Counted from the stretch's first letter, positions 20,601-32,990 are shown. The stretch: 64,000 nt of DNA from Neoceratodus forsteri (GCA_016271365.2 CM057459.1:819823001-819887000); one strand, 5' to 3'. Translations and numbers: made by a program. The notes: a model not told the origin generated them from the sequence alone.

Positions 20601-21110
20601 GAGCAAATCAATCTCAAGATCCCATATCTCTAGCCCCAGAGTGAATACAAGGTCCAAAGCTTGACTGTGTTTGTGGGTCGCAGAAGTACAAAATTGTGCA
20701 AGGCCCAAGGACTCCATACCCCAGAGGAAATCTTGAACAAACTGCCATAGTTCATCATTGACTCAACCATTGAAGTCATCCAGAATAAGCCATCTTGATT
20801 ACTCCAATACTCTGTCATCAATGAAGTCCAAGATTTCCTGCAGAAAATCCCATGCCCTGGAGACCAGTATAAGAGTAAGATTCCACAGCCTGCACCCGGA
20901 CACCAACACACAGCCACATGTTCAAGCAACTAGGTATCCCCTACTAGTCACACCATCAAGTTCAATTCATTTCTAAAACATATTACCTTTCCTATTGGAT
21001 CCTTTCTTGGGCAGTGCACAATGAAGGACCCTGGTAGGAAGGCTTACTCCAGTATCAGCCTAATGTCATCACCAAGCCAAGTCTCCCTAATGCATACCAG
21101 ACTGACAGTG
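20600..21110 (-). mobile_element. L2 endonuclease fragment, minus strand
   Basis: On the minus strand around 20790-20690, 'LDDFNGWVNDELWQF' and 'QDFLWGMESLG' match the L2 endonuclease block of 57045-57110 ('LRDFNAWVDDELSQFSQDF'). Stops are frequent. The continuation to 21110 has an antisense 'tctccctaatgcataccag' block like the L2 'LACITEIW' region. Confidence 0.65.
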
Positions 21111-21119
21111 GAATGAGAA

Positions 21120-21415
21120 ATAAAATCCATTACAATAGTGGTTTGATTATGTGTGTAAACTACAGTATTCTGATATGTATGAAGCATATTCGATTGTATG
21201 CTTGTGAACAACATTATATTGGTTTGGTGTGTAAAGCCTATAGAATTATGTACATGAGAACTTTATCCATTTATTGTGTGTAAAACATAATTGGTTGATT
21301 GTGTGTTTATGCGCTACATTGGTTTGGTATGTGTTAAGCATATCTGATTATGTGCTTTAAAACCTCATTGGTTTGGTTTTTGTAATGCATACTGAATTGT
21401 GAGTATGAAAACAAT
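21120..21415. repeat. 50-bp diverged tandem repeat, about five to six copies
   Basis: The phrase 'attggtttggt.tgtgtaa.gc.tat' recurs at about 21218, 21267, 21318 and 21367, spaced 49 to 51 bp, with an earlier, weaker unit near 21168. No coding meaning is apparent. Confidence 0.65.
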
Positions 21416-23140
21416 ACTTGTTGTTCCACCCAGTTCAGAAACTGTTAAAGAAGAGTGTGTAAATTAAGATGCAGAAGCGTGGTGGAACCACCCACCTGTG
21501 CAACTTATCTTTGTGTTGACAGAAAATACTGCTTTTAATGTCAGAAGAAAGCAATATTTTACATGTCTAGTCTTCTGAAAGCATAGTCTGTAATTAGCAA
21601 AAGCTAGATAAATGCATCTCCTCTGACATAAACTAATGGGGTTAGATGTGAGGTCCAAAAGTTTAGCAATCTGTAATAGAATCTTTTCTTTTAATAAGTC
21701 TACTTTCATTGCATGGGAGGATGGACTAAAACATTATTATAGGAATAGGTTTATATAATGTACAAAAGATACAATGCCCATTTTAGAAACTATAAAAAGG
21801 CCCTCCACCTAAACAGCTACCTTACATCATGTAGTCATCTAGTTTGAAAGCCATAATGCATAACACATTCAAGGTGTGACTTCATCCCAGAATAACACAC
21901 ACCTTTTCATGCCGTATTGTGTAGTTTAATGCATTTTTAATGAGTGCCAGTTATGCTAAAACTGAAAAGCCCCCCTACCGGATTGTATTTTAGTTCTGTG
22001 AAATCAGCAGCGTGGTCCCTTTTACTTCCCTATCACCTGGCCCTCATCCCTGCATCAGAGTTTTTTGATGTCTCCCCATAGGATTCAGTGGGGTGCCTTT
22101 TGAGATTCTCTTTATAATATACTCTACAGGGTTACTTATTTCAATCAAAGCCAGTCTTAGTTTAGTTGTAAAGTATCTTTAATTTTAAATGATACCCTCT
22201 AAACTATAAAAAAATCTGGTCAGAGCCAATATGGTTGCAAAAAAATATTTTACAGGGATTAGGAGCCATCTACAGGGAAATGTTTCTCATAGACTTGCCT
22301 TGGTTATATGGGAAAATACAGCAGTTAGGTTTTCATAGCAAACAATGTACTCTACAGGAAAACATAGTGAAATTGCTCTATGGTATTACAAGAAAAATTA
22401 CAAATCAAAAAAAAAATATGTGTGATACACATTTTTTATATGAAACCACAAGCAGGTTAATATTTCTTTTGACCTGCCAGCCAATAACAGCATCCTCCTC
22501 CAATCACTGACCCCATTAAAATGAACACATTCCCCAGTGTTCAGTGGCACCCCCACCCTCTGACCACCAGCCCAGTTAATAATAACTTATTCCCTGGTGT
22601 CCAGACGCTAGCCCCATTAATGCTAAATTATTCGGTTGCTGTGGGATAAGGCCAGTCCAGTGGTGTGGGGAGTTGAGGTTCTGTACGCTTTACCTCCAGC
22701 TCCATCAGTGACCCAAGGTTAGCTTGCTTGGGGTTGGCAAGAAGATTGAGCATCTGTCAGACAGCTGTCCTCTCCCATGGTGGTGGGGATGCATGCTGAC
22801 TCTGCCCTTGGCTGTCCCAAGGTAGAGGCAGGGATCCAAGGTGGGGAACATGAAAAAATGGTTAGCACAGGCTGCATAAAGCCCAATCCACCTACCTCTG
22901 TCCAACACTACCATCTTGACAACAGGTTCAGTTCTGGATATGAGTCACTGAGTGGGAGAAAAATGGCTCACCCTTTCCTGGCCCCATCATGAGGGGTAAT
23001 CTCAGGGGGACATTGGGCTCAGTGGTCCAGGACATATGAGTGTTTCACACAGGAGAGGTAGGGACAGGGCTGAGAACCCAGTTGAGTTGACTGGCAATGC
23101 AAAAAGATCTATGGAGTGAAAAAAAATGATGCAGTATGTA
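21416..23140. other. Unassigned intergenic DNA
   Basis: No recognised gene or element. Around 22535-22630 a loosely repeated phrase ('cccattaa...attccc.gtgt.cag') hints at an old tandem repeat. The short frames (22235-22510, 22777-22992) show no motif. Confidence 0.4.
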
Positions 23141-23150
23141 TCACCTTCAT

Positions 23151-23202
<52 letters not shown>

Positions 23203-23219
23203 CACACACACACACACAT
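23151..23219. repeat. (CA)n microsatellite
   Basis: About 34 CA units with one interruption ('acaacac') near 23199-23203. ORFs reading poly-Val/Cys through it are artefacts. Confidence 0.95.
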
Positions 23220-24929
23220 ATAAGTTTAGTGTACTGTAATGGTAAACCCACCAACTATAGATAATACTGTATGTACAAGGTCTCTTACCTGGGTAATAGG
23301 GAGCCAAAGGTAGAGTCTTAAAGGGATAATATCTCTTGGACCTGTAAAATAAAATGCAGGAGAATAGTCACAAAGAATCTCTAGTTCTTAGGGGCTAAAT
23401 AGGAAGGGTAAGACAGGTTAGATGTATAGTAATACTTATCTAATGAAGAAGGAGTCATTAGCCTGTCAAACCTGTTAAAGTACAGAGAACAAAAGGTCAC
23501 TATGGAGTCAATACAGTAGTAGGAGCAGCATATAGCAGAGAGATATGAAAGGGGTAAAGGACAGCTGTAGAGTTTTCCAAAAAAAAGGGAGCTTTAGATA
23601 AAACATTGCAGTTTCGGCTACAGTTGTCCCAGGGAGAACAGTGATTTATGTAACAGCCCTGGTGGGCTAGTGGACTAGTTTCCCTTGTGACCAGTGGACA
23701 CAATATAACAGCCTTTTCCCCTGGGGTCTAGTGGTGATGGGGTTCCTGGGCTCTGATATTGGTTCAGCAGGCATGGAGGTGGACTGTGAGGTGAAGAATG
23801 AACTGGGACTGTTACTGCTGCTACCTCAAGCAAGCACACTAGAAGTGAAAGTGCTGGACAGTGCTTTCAACTTGCAGCTTGTACAGAGCTCAGGCTGTGG
23901 CTTGCTCTGTGGAACAGGAGCTCATTGGAAGGTGGAGGAAGCCAGTGTAGGATCACCACCCTCCAACTACCCGAGCTACCGCTCTGGTGACAGATGTATT
24001 TACCCCCGAGGGATGAAATGTGTCAGTGCCATCATCCTGGCAGCTACCAATTTTCTTTCTTACTTTTCTCCTTCTCCAGCCTGCCTCCCTCCTGCTGCAC
24101 ACTGATCTATAGTGTGATCACAAACAAAGACATGTGAGCAAGCTCTAGAGCACTCCACAGTGAGTTGCTATGAAAGTGGAAAGTTGTCCCCCAAGGCTGG
24201 GACACACAGCTATGGGTAGCACTTCCTCCAGCCTGCACACTCTGGAATTACTGACCCCTTTCTGCCATTAAGCATCATTCACCTGCTTAGTACTGTAGCA
24301 CACCAGTCTATCACTAAGCCACTGGGAAATCCCACAGAAATTTTCTTACAGTATTTGAATAGCTCCTGATATAGTTTCAGCGCATATCCCTCCCCCACCC
24401 CAGTTTCAGTACAGATATGGGCCTACAGTGTGGTCTTGGAATATATACACCCTCCCCCCGATACAGCACTGATAAGGCTCTACAGTTTGGTCTTGCTATA
24501 TAACTGAATGATTGAAACTTTGCACAGTGACTAAATTAAGTAGGTAGGTTTTGCAAATTCTAACAGCATCTTTAGCCCTTTTTAAACAAGCATAACAGCA
24601 ACAAAAGTATGGTGAAGATTTTCATAGGACAGATTAATTAAGAAGCAGCATCTTATTTACAGTAGGATCTTGTTATAACTGAGAGACTATAGTTAAAGTT
24701 TGAAGATGGAAAGCAACTTATCTTGCTATGTTCAACAGCAACAAAGGAATTATGTATTTTTTTTAACTTAAAGGTAGCACAGCCCTTAAACAACAGATCC
24801 CCTTGTTTCAGCACATATGATTTGCAATTGAATCAGCATGAAACCCACCCATTTCAGCACATAGGTTGTAACACATTCAATTAAAATTTCTGCCAATGCC
24901 AAGGTTTTACATTTTATTTAGCAGCAAAG

Positions 24930-25110
24930 CCCTTTCAGCAGAAATCCCCCATTTCACCACATATCCCTCTGTTTCAGCATAGATCCCCTTTATTTTGGCA
25001 CAGATCCCTCCTGTTTCAGCACAGATCCCTCCTGATCTAGCCTATCCCCCCTGTTTAAGCACATACACCCTCCCTGTTTCAGAACATACCCCCTTGTTTC
25101 AGCAAACAGG
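24930..25110. repeat. 'tgtttcagcacagatccc' minisatellite inside the left arm
   Basis: Variants of a roughly 20-27 bp unit 'ctgtttcagcacagatcccc' repeat about seven times. The complementary array is at 25670-25790 in the right arm, so the array predates or arose with the inverted structure. Confidence 0.7.
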
Positions 25111-25417
25111 TTGACAGTTACAAGGTTTTCCAATTGAATTAGCTGTTAGCACAGAATCCCCTTCCCAATTCCTGCAAATAGTTTTGTTTTTTTTATCTGA
25201 AAGAGTCAAAACATCAATTCAGTAATTGAGAACATGAGAGTGGAGAGAGAGTGTGCAAGCAAGCAGATTGACTCAAAGGCACAGAGTGCGAGCAGAGCAA
25301 GCAGTCTCCCCTCCTAATTGAAACTGAGTGGTCATTCCATCTCATCAAAACACATTGACCAAAGGGCTTACATTTTTGTTTTTAAACATTCTTTTAGTCT
25401 TGGACCTGATTGTGGTT

Positions 25418-25490
25418 AGAAGATGGAGAGGAGTACGGACTGCACTAAACAATCATTTCAGATGATGGAGAGGACTACGGACTACACTAA
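25418..25490. repeat. Short duplication in the foldback loop
   Basis: 'gatggagaggagtacggact' and 'gatggagaggactacggact' lie about 40 bp apart, each followed by 'gcactaaac' or 'acactaaac'. Confidence 0.75.
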
Positions 25491-26989
25491 ACTTCTGCTT
25501 TGTCAGACTACATTTCTGTTTTAAGGCAACAACATCCCTCTGCACTACAGTTTCAGTGCTATTGGCAGCAATTGTTTCTGATTTAAAAAAAAATGCTGAA
25601 ACGATGGGGGGGGAGCTCTCTTCAAACAGATAATTCAATTGGAAAACCTTGGCATTGGCAACCTATTTGTTGAAACAAGGGGGTATGTGGTGAAACAGGG
25701 AGGATATGTGCTGAAGCAAGGGATCTGTGCTGAAACTGGAGATCTGTACTGAAACATGGATCTGTTCTGAAATGGGAGGATCTGTGCCATAAGGGCTGTG
25801 CTGCTAAATAAATTAAAAAACCTTGACACTGGCAAAAATTTTAATTGGAATTTATTACAACCGAAGCTTTGAAATGGTGGGGTGGGTGGGCTCTGCTAAT
25901 TTAATTGCAAACCATCTATACTGAAACAGGTGGGTGGATATGTGCTGAAAAAGGAGAATTTGTTCTTTAAGGGCTGTGCTGCCCTTTCAGTTTAAAACAA
26001 ATGCATAATTCCTTTGTTGCTGTTGAACCTGGGCAAGACAAGTTGCTTGCCATCTTCAAATTTAAGCAATACTCACCCAAAGCAAGACCCCACTGTAAAT
26101 AAGATGCTGCTGCTTAGTTAAGCTGTCCTATAAAAATACTACACCATTCTTTTGTTGCTGTTATTCATGTTTAACATGGAGTATAAATGCCGTTTGAATT
26201 TTCAAAGCCCACCTACTTAATTTAGTCACTGTGTGAAGCTTTAGTCACTCAGTTATATAGCAAGACACAATGCAGAGCCTCAATAATGCTAAAACTGTGG
26301 TGTGGGAGGCATATGTGCTGAAACCATACCAAGAGCTATTCAAATAATGTAAGAATATTTCTGTTGGGTTTCCCAGTGGCTCAGTGATAGACTGGAGTTC
26401 TAACAAGCAGGCAAGCAATGTTTAGGGGCAGACAGGGGTCATTAATGCTAGAGTGAGCAGGCTGAAGGGAGGGCTGCTCATGGCAGTGTGTCCCAGCCTG
26501 GGGGGACAACTTTCCACTGCATAGTAACCAACTGTGGAGAGCTTTACAACTTGCTCACTTGCAGGGTGTATGATTGTGTGTGAGCACACTACAGGTCACT
26601 GCACAGTGCTGAGGAAGGCAAGCTGGTGAAAGAGAAAGGTAAGAGAATCAAACTCTGGCAGAGCCACTAAAGCTGCTAATGCATTAACTTGATATGTGTG
26701 TGTGTCTGTGTGTTGGGCTTGGGGGGTTGGGGTGGAAGAAGCAAGAGGGCATAAATCTCTTTACTTGCAAGCAATGGGCATAACTTTGTAATTTTTTCAT
26801 ATTGTGACACCAAATGGATTTGGGGTGGGGGGGTGAGGGCATAAACCCTGTCGTTTGCAAGGAATGGGCATTACTCTGCTATTTTTTTTCATATTTTGAC
26901 CCCAAATGTTAAAACATAATTTTCTTATCTCCCCACCTCATGAACCCAGTAGGTGAAAATTTTAAAATCTGTGGGGAAAATGGCATTCA

Positions 26990-27800
26990 GCACCAAAGTT
27001 GTGGAAACACATTTTGGGCAGGATGTGAAAGATGACAGCCATACTGTTTATGAGGTGGTGTGATAAAACTGATGTATTGAAAATTTGAAGTGAAAATATT
27101 GAAAATAAGCAAAGTTACATGCGTGTGTATAAAAGTTTGAATGGCCACATGTAACTCAGCCATTTTGAGGTGTTTTTTCACTAAATTTTCAACATGGCCT
27201 TTTTAGGACCCCACCTCATAAAAAGTTCCACTGTCATTTCATTAATTCATCCCAAAAGGTCATTTCACACAGCGACTGCGCCATTCTGCACCACATGTGA
27301 GAAAACAGGTTTGGAGCAGGATGTGAAAAATGACAGCTCTACTGTTCATGAGGAGGTGTGAAAAAAGGACAATGTTGAAAAGTTGAAATGAAAATATTGC
27401 AGACTGGTGAAGTTATGAACGTGCATAGAAATTGTGCAATGCACACTCATAACACAATCATTTTTGGGAATTTATTCACCAGATTTTCAACATGGGTGTT
27501 TTGGGAACACTCCCTCATGGATAGTGGCACTATCATTTTGTTAGTCCATCTCAAAAGTTGATTTTGCAGTGACCACACCATTATGTGCCACAGGTGTGAA
27601 AACACGTTTTGGGCAGGATGTGAAAAATGACAACTATACTGGTCCATAAGGAGGTGTAAAAAATTGCAATGTTGAAAATCTGGAGTGAAAATCTTAAAAT
27701 TTGGCAAAGTTATGAGCATGCATGAGAACTGCACAATGCACACTCATAAGATGGGCATGTTTCAGAATTTTTTCACCAAATTTTCAACAAGGGGTTCTTG
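26990..27800 (-). repeat. 297-bp tandem repeat array, three units
   Basis: The anchor 'gaaaacac.ttttgggcaggatgtgaaaaatgaca' starts at about 27003, 27301 and 27597 (spacing 298 and 296). Each unit also has 'ttcac.a.attttcaacatgg' and a 'cgtgcata.aa.tg.gcaatgcaca' block. Strand is given relative to the array at 54189-55260, which is in the opposite orientation. Confidence 0.85.
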
Positions 27801-27965
27801 GGACTCCACCTCATGAACACTGGCACTGTTATTCTTTTTATCTGTCCAAAAAAGTGATTCCTTGCAGAGACAGCAAATCACCTTTTGGGACCAAATAATG
27901 AAATGACAGTGCCAGTGTTCATGAGATGGGGTCCCAAGAAACCCATGTTGAAAATTTTGGGTAAC
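27773..27965. repeat. Inverted repeat, 60-bp arms
   Basis: The arm 'caccaaattttcaacaaggg...cactggcactgttatt' (27773-27835) is mirrored by 27902-27965 ('aatgacagtgccagtgttca...cccatgttgaaaattttgg'), with about 66 bp between. Confidence 0.8.
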
Positions 27966-28287
27966 AATTTCTAAAAATGGCTGAGATATCAAAATAAGTT
28001 GAAGACCCATTGACTCCCATTATATGACTTACCTTGAAATCTTCAGTTTGTGGTTGGGCTTTGAAGAGTGCATATGTGTCCTGGTCCAGAGAAGATGACA
28101 GCACCAACCTCCGGAGGTAAGTATGGGGTATGGGGGGGTGTGGTGAAGTGGGTGGTCAGTGGGAGGGTGGTGATAGGGGAGGGGGGACTGGGATGACAAC
28201 AAGGGACTATTATCATTTTACAAGTTAAAAAAAAGATGGTGAGGGATGGTTTTCTGTATTTACAGTTAAAAAAATGAAAGTTCTTTT

Positions 28288-28497
28288 GGGCACACTGGAG
28301 TGGGCTCTTAGTGTGCCACATGAGCTGGGTGGGGGTTACATGCTACCAACAAGGGGATTGGGCACCCCCTCTGGCAATAAAAGTGGGCTTGGAGGGTGGG
28401 GGACTTTTGACACCGGAGTGGGCATCCAGGTGTTGGAAAGGAAAGCAAAATAAAAAAAAAATTATCTAGGCACACTGGGGTGGGCTCCCAGTGTGCC
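28288..28497. repeat. Two palindromes spaced 180 bp
   Basis: 28469-28497 reads GGCACACTGG-ggtgggctc-CCAGTGTGCC and 28289-28317 is a near copy. Together with flanking text they form a duplicated unit of about 180 bp. The core CTGGGGTGGGCTCCCAG equals the core of the hairpins at 53625-53790. Confidence 0.8.
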
Positions 28498-28734
28498 ATA
28501 ATAGTTGGGGTTGGGGTATTCATGCCCACTCAGGGACTGGGCACCCTGATATTAATAAAACAGTACTGGGGAAGAAAAGGTCTGTGGGACTATGCCCACT
28601 GCAGCCCTAAAATGTAACAGCTGCCAGGATGATGGCACTGATACACTTTTCTCTTCAGAGGTAATTACGTTTGTCACTAGAGCAGCAGCCCAGGTGGGTG
28701 AAAGGAAGTGATCCTACTCTGGTCTTGGCTGCAC

Positions 28735-30084
28735 CGCTGAAGGAGGAGGCTGTGCTGCATCGTTCTCTCTATATGCTGATGACCTGGTCATCTTAGCCGG
28801 TGCCCCTGATGCCACCACCATCAATAACCAGCTCAACTCGGACTTCTCGCGTATCAGAGCATGGCTGGATGGTCATAAACTCACAGTAAACTTGAAGAAA
28901 ACCCAGGCCATGCTATTTGGCACAGTGGCCAAAATCTCCGCCTGCACCACGCCCCTCGAAATCCATGGGTCCAACAACTCCCTCTTGCCGACAGTAAACT
29001 CAGCCAAGTACCTGGGGTCACCTCGAACCTCTCCTTGACCTCTCCGGACATGTCAGAAACACTTGTAATGCTACTAATGGCAAACTTGGCCTAGCTTATA
29101 GGGCAAAAGACTGCCTTACCCCTGCTGCCCGGATGGCAATAGCCAAGGGGATATTACTTCCCACCCTTTCATATGGTCTTGTTGCCTTTGCCGCCCTTCC
29201 AGCCTCAAACCTTGCTAAATGGGACACCACATACAACAATATCTGCTGCTTTGCCCTCTCGGCCCCCCCGTCTCACACACCGATGTACACTCTACTCGTG
29301 ACTGGAATGGCTCCCCCCTGAAAAACATCGGACCTATATCATGGGTAACTTCATTGACACCATAATTCGTACAGCCACTCCTGCCTCTCTTGCCCTCCCC
29401 CTTAAACATCCCTCCCCCGTCTACCACCTCAGGTCTTGCGTGTCCCAGACTCACCTCGTCCCCAAAACCCATACCCTCTCAGGTGATCGGGACGTTCACC
29501 ACCCATGCCCCCAAGCTGTGGAACTCCCTTCCCCTACAAGTTTGTGCTTCCCCCTCCCATTCCACCTTCAAAACCTCCCTCTGGAATTTCCTGAAACCTG
29601 CTGCGCCCTGCATGTGTGCTACTTAACGCCCAGTCCGACAGCCCTCCCTCCCACAATGGAACCCCAGCTAGGCTCTTTCTGCCTCACCACCCTGGTGAGG
29701 CAACTTACCTGAGGTGATGCTATGTATTGTCTATTATCAACCTGGGGGGGTCCTATACCTTGCTGCCCCATGGCCTGTATGTACCATATGATATGTCACT
29801 CATTAGTGTTGCATATATGCTCATCTCTATACTATGTACTACTGCTTTAATTAACCACTGTTGTTACACTTTTGTGTTGGAGCATGCCACTCCAGGTTTG
29901 TACTGTGACTATGTATTTCTCTCATGTATACCTTGCAACTTTGTAATTCTCTCATATACACCTTTGTCACTATGTATTTCTATCATGTATACCTTGTAAC
30001 TCTCCCAGGTCGCACCTGAAAATAGGCACCAGCTGTCTAGTGTGCTTACCCGGTTACCAAAAGCAAATAAATAAATAAATAAAA
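28735..30084 (+). mobile_element. 5'-truncated LINE (L2/Rex1-like group) with (AAATA)n tail
   Basis: It starts in the RT just before motif C: 'SLYADDLVILAGAPDATTINNQLNSDFSRIRAWLDGHKLTVNLKKTQAMLFG' (28768-28920), with both Asp of YADD intact. The C-terminal part reads 'ARMAIAKGILLPTLSYGLVAFAAL' (29130 on) and 'KLWNSLPLQVCASPSHSTFKTSLWNFLKP' (29510-29600). The 3' UTR has short 'ctatgtatttctctcatgtatacctt' repeats (29906-30000), then 'caggtcgcacctgaaaatag' and the tail at 30065-30084. Same family as 63440-64000, where the aligned residues 'KKTQAMLFG' are identical. Frameshifts at about 29030 and 29320 inactivate it. Confidence 0.8.
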
Positions 30085-32440
30085 TATTGAGGAGGAATAC
30101 TGAGAAGCAGGGGAGTTAGGCATGTTTTATCTTTAGACAAAGTAAACCACCATTGCCTCTGTAATTTGCTTCCTTTACCAGACAACCTTATATGCACCAC
30201 ACCAGGCTCTCCCCAGGAATTTGTTGTTTGTTCCCCTGCAGGGCTTGGCTGGCGGATGAGGAACAAGAGATGGGCGATGGAAGACACAGATGCAAGGGGG
30301 GTTTCCCCACTCCTGGATACTAGTTGGAAGAGAATAAGTGAAGTGAAAGAGAAGGAGAAACAAGCTCATAGAATATAAGTTGCAAGATACAAGACACAAG
30401 ATACAAGGAAATAGGAAATAGAAAAAAGAAGAAAAGTAAAGCAGAAGGGGATGAACTGTGTGTGGGGGGGTACAATCAGCCACTCAGAACAGCCAAAAAC
30501 AGATTTCTTGGTGGTTGTAGTTTGGTATAAAAAAGTGTATTGCTTCAGCTAAATTCAAGAGAGTTCGTAAGATAATTTACAAGATTATGTGTTTGTATGC
30601 TTTAAATTTTACTATTCATGTTTTTAGATAAAGTACAACATAGAGCTAAATAGTAGATATTTCATCAATATTTGAATCGCTAGAACTAGAAGTGCAATAC
30701 AGTGATTAGTTTAATTGTCATTAATTTGTTTCTAAATATATAGGAAACATATAGTAAACATTGGGTCATACTTGAGGGAGAGTTGTTTTTTTCAGCAGAT
30801 TGAAAGAAAAGAGATGATAATTATTCATCTATCAAATTTTCAATATTTACGACATCTACAGGAGAGATTAGTATTGATTTTAAATTAATGGATTAGAAAC
30901 CGAGTGGGAGTAATTAGCAATTGTGGAATGCGCATGTTTTTTTAGCTTCCTCAGCACAATCCAGGCAGGTTAAATAATTAGTTAATTTGTTAATAGCTAG
31001 TTATTAACTTGGTGTTTAGCCTTTTATAGAAAAGAGAGGTGTATATCACATTACTCAGATCGAAGTGGGAGCAGCGAGCAGCAACTGAAAAGCTAAGAGT
31101 TGCTGCGCATTGCTGCTGCATATAGCTGCAGTAACAAGAAACATGAGTCTTTAAATAAAATGCAGGTTGTAACAGAGGGCTGGATACGCAAGAAAAAATA
31201 GCTAATTTAAATAGCAGATTGTCTGACGGCTAAGTCTAAGTTGCATTGGGTTGCACTGAGCTTTATCAAGCGACTTAAAAACAATCATGGGTTATAGAAA
31301 GTTCATTGAAATAAGCACTTAATGTCCTAATATTTATTCTACCTCAACCAGTAGGATGCTTATGAAAGAAAAGACGTATATAAAGTGTAGAAAATCAGAG
31401 CGCTTTTAGTAATTTTCCAACTGTGAGTGTTTGGTAGGACTTTAAAGTCTTAAGGTCACTGTTAAGTCAGCTTGCAAAATGAGAAGAAATGGCTGGCAAA
31501 CAAACTACTGGTAGTTAACTGTGGTGTGGAGATTGATGGATTCTGGGTGACTGTGTGGAGCCTGATTACCAGATACCCTGGACTATTTGACTTTTATTAC
31601 AGCTGAAAGCTGAAAGTTTAGGTCAAAAAAGTAAAAAAGTAAGTCAATTTTTTTTAAATTGGTAAAGGGTAGTATTCATTTTACTAAATGTATTATCATT
31701 ATTATTGTAATTTTTTTTGAAAGTGTTGGATGTAATAGCTTGAAGGCAAATTCTGAGGAGAGCAGGTTTGTTAGGTGTTACTGGGTTCCTTATTTTGTTT
31801 TAGTTTTACAGTGGATCGTTGCCATCACTTCAAAGAAATTCTAAATCTCGCTAAAGAAGATTATAAGAAGGACTCCAGCTGTGGATATTTGAACTGGGGT
31901 TTAAGCTCGAGCCTGTATCTGGGTTCCACTGGTTCCACTGATATTCTATTTCCATTAAATAGACTTGTGATATTTCAACTTTTCAAAGTGACTTATACTT
32001 TTCTTATTATATTGACACACAAGAATCTTGGAGAATGATTGAGAAGAGGAATCAAGCTTAAATTTTACTGGACTTTTAAGAACTAAATTGAATCTAAGTT
32101 TGAAAAGATATTTCTATGAAGACATTAGCAATTAACTATTGATGTTTGGTTTTAACTTGTGAATTGGATCTTGTTAATGATTAACAGTGATTTGATTAAT
32201 ACAATTGACTATACTGAATTAACAATCTAGGATTGCAATTACTCTAATTAATTAGGGTTAAGCATAATAGGGACTGAATTTGAATTGTATTTAAATATAT
32301 AATTTCTATAACCTCTTAATTTCTTAAATTGAATTGAGGTCATTGCAGGAAGGATTAACAAGTCTAGAAGTATTGAATTGTTATCCTTTCACCCTAAATT
32401 TGAATGAATAAAGCTTGGTAGAACTTCTGAGATATAAAGT
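30085..32440. other. Unassigned AT-rich DNA, perhaps 5' leader of the next LINE
   Basis: No recognised coding sequence. A run of 'agatacaaga' repeats lies at about 30384-30405. From about 31000 the composition becomes as AT-rich as the LINE that follows, so part of this may be its 5' UTR; I see no boundary. Confidence 0.35.
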
Positions 32441-32509
32441 TATCTATGTATAAAATTTCTATTGAACAAAGAATGCCTGCAATAACCAGAAGTAGAAAAG
32501 GAGATACTG

Positions 32510-32513
<4 letters not shown>

Positions 32514-32555
<42 letters not shown>
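32514..32555. repeat. (TA)n microsatellite
   Basis: About 21 TA units inside an ORF1-like frame; it produces the artificial 'IYIYIY' peptide. Confidence 0.95.
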
Positions 32556-32557
<2 letters not shown>

Positions 32558-32990
32558 AAGAATCAGGTCAGGAAAAGGGGAAAATGACTAAAAATAGACT
32601 TTCTTTAAAACCACCTATGAGGAGGATGGTAAATAAATCGATGGTCAAAAAAACACTAAGCAAATTAGGAAAAGCAGAAATGGGGAAAATAATTAAGGAC
32701 AAGTATGTAATACAGGGAAAATAATTAAGGACAAGGAAGTATTACAAACATCAACACATAATGGGGATATTACAAAGTACCTAAGTAAATTTAGAACAGG
32801 TAGTCAAAGAAGAGGGAAAGAGACTGAATCTGAATTTAAATCAGAAGTTCCTTATGCATTGAATAAATATATCAATGTTTTCCCTGGTTTAAGGGAAACT
32901 AAAGACAAGGAAACTTTAGTAATAGGAACTTCAATTTACCAAGATGGGCTGAAAGAGGGAATAAGAAAAAGTACAAAAGTGGGGACATAA

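Larger units (their letters stand above)
26651..28610. mobile_element. Insertion carrying the 297-bp tandem repeat (locus 1)
   Basis: The foldback right arm stops near 26650 and resumes near 28610. The inserted part holds, in order: a duplicated block of about 107 bp (26715 and 26822, 'gggcataaa.c..tt..tttgcaa'), three 297-bp units (26990-27800), an inverted pair (27773-27965), and two palindromes of 29-31 bp (28288, 28469). The same parts in reverse order and orientation occur at 53600-55300. No open frame is convincing. Its class is unknown to me. Confidence 0.55.
23600..28722. mobile_element. Large foldback element, interrupted by another repeat
   Basis: The left arm (about 24040-25163) is the imperfect reverse complement of the right arm (25612-26650). 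Matched landmarks run in reversed order: 'cccagtggctcagtgatag' at 26371 with its complement at 24310-24330; 'caacagcaacaaaggaatta' near 24732 and its complement near 26002-26025; 'ttccaattgaatta' at the inner ends. The outer part of the left arm (23945-24045, 'gatgatggcactga' read reversed) has its partner at 28617-28722, beyond a 1.96-kb insertion. The loop of about 450 bp is unrelated. No transposase frame is visible, so it is non-autonomous or dead. Confidence 0.7.

Noticed and set aside
23002..23307. Minus-strand frame with long Val/Cys run
   Set aside because: Translation of the (CA)n microsatellite; no protein signal.
26371..26420. tRNA-like A-box ('gtggctcagtgatag') suggesting a tRNA or SINE head
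   Set aside because: No B-box or cloverleaf follows, and the sequence is part of the foldback arm, also found inverted at 24310-24345.
32446..32724. Frame with 'IYIYIYIY' stretch as a membrane protein
   Set aside because: The stretch is a (TA)n microsatellite inserted in an ORF1-like region.
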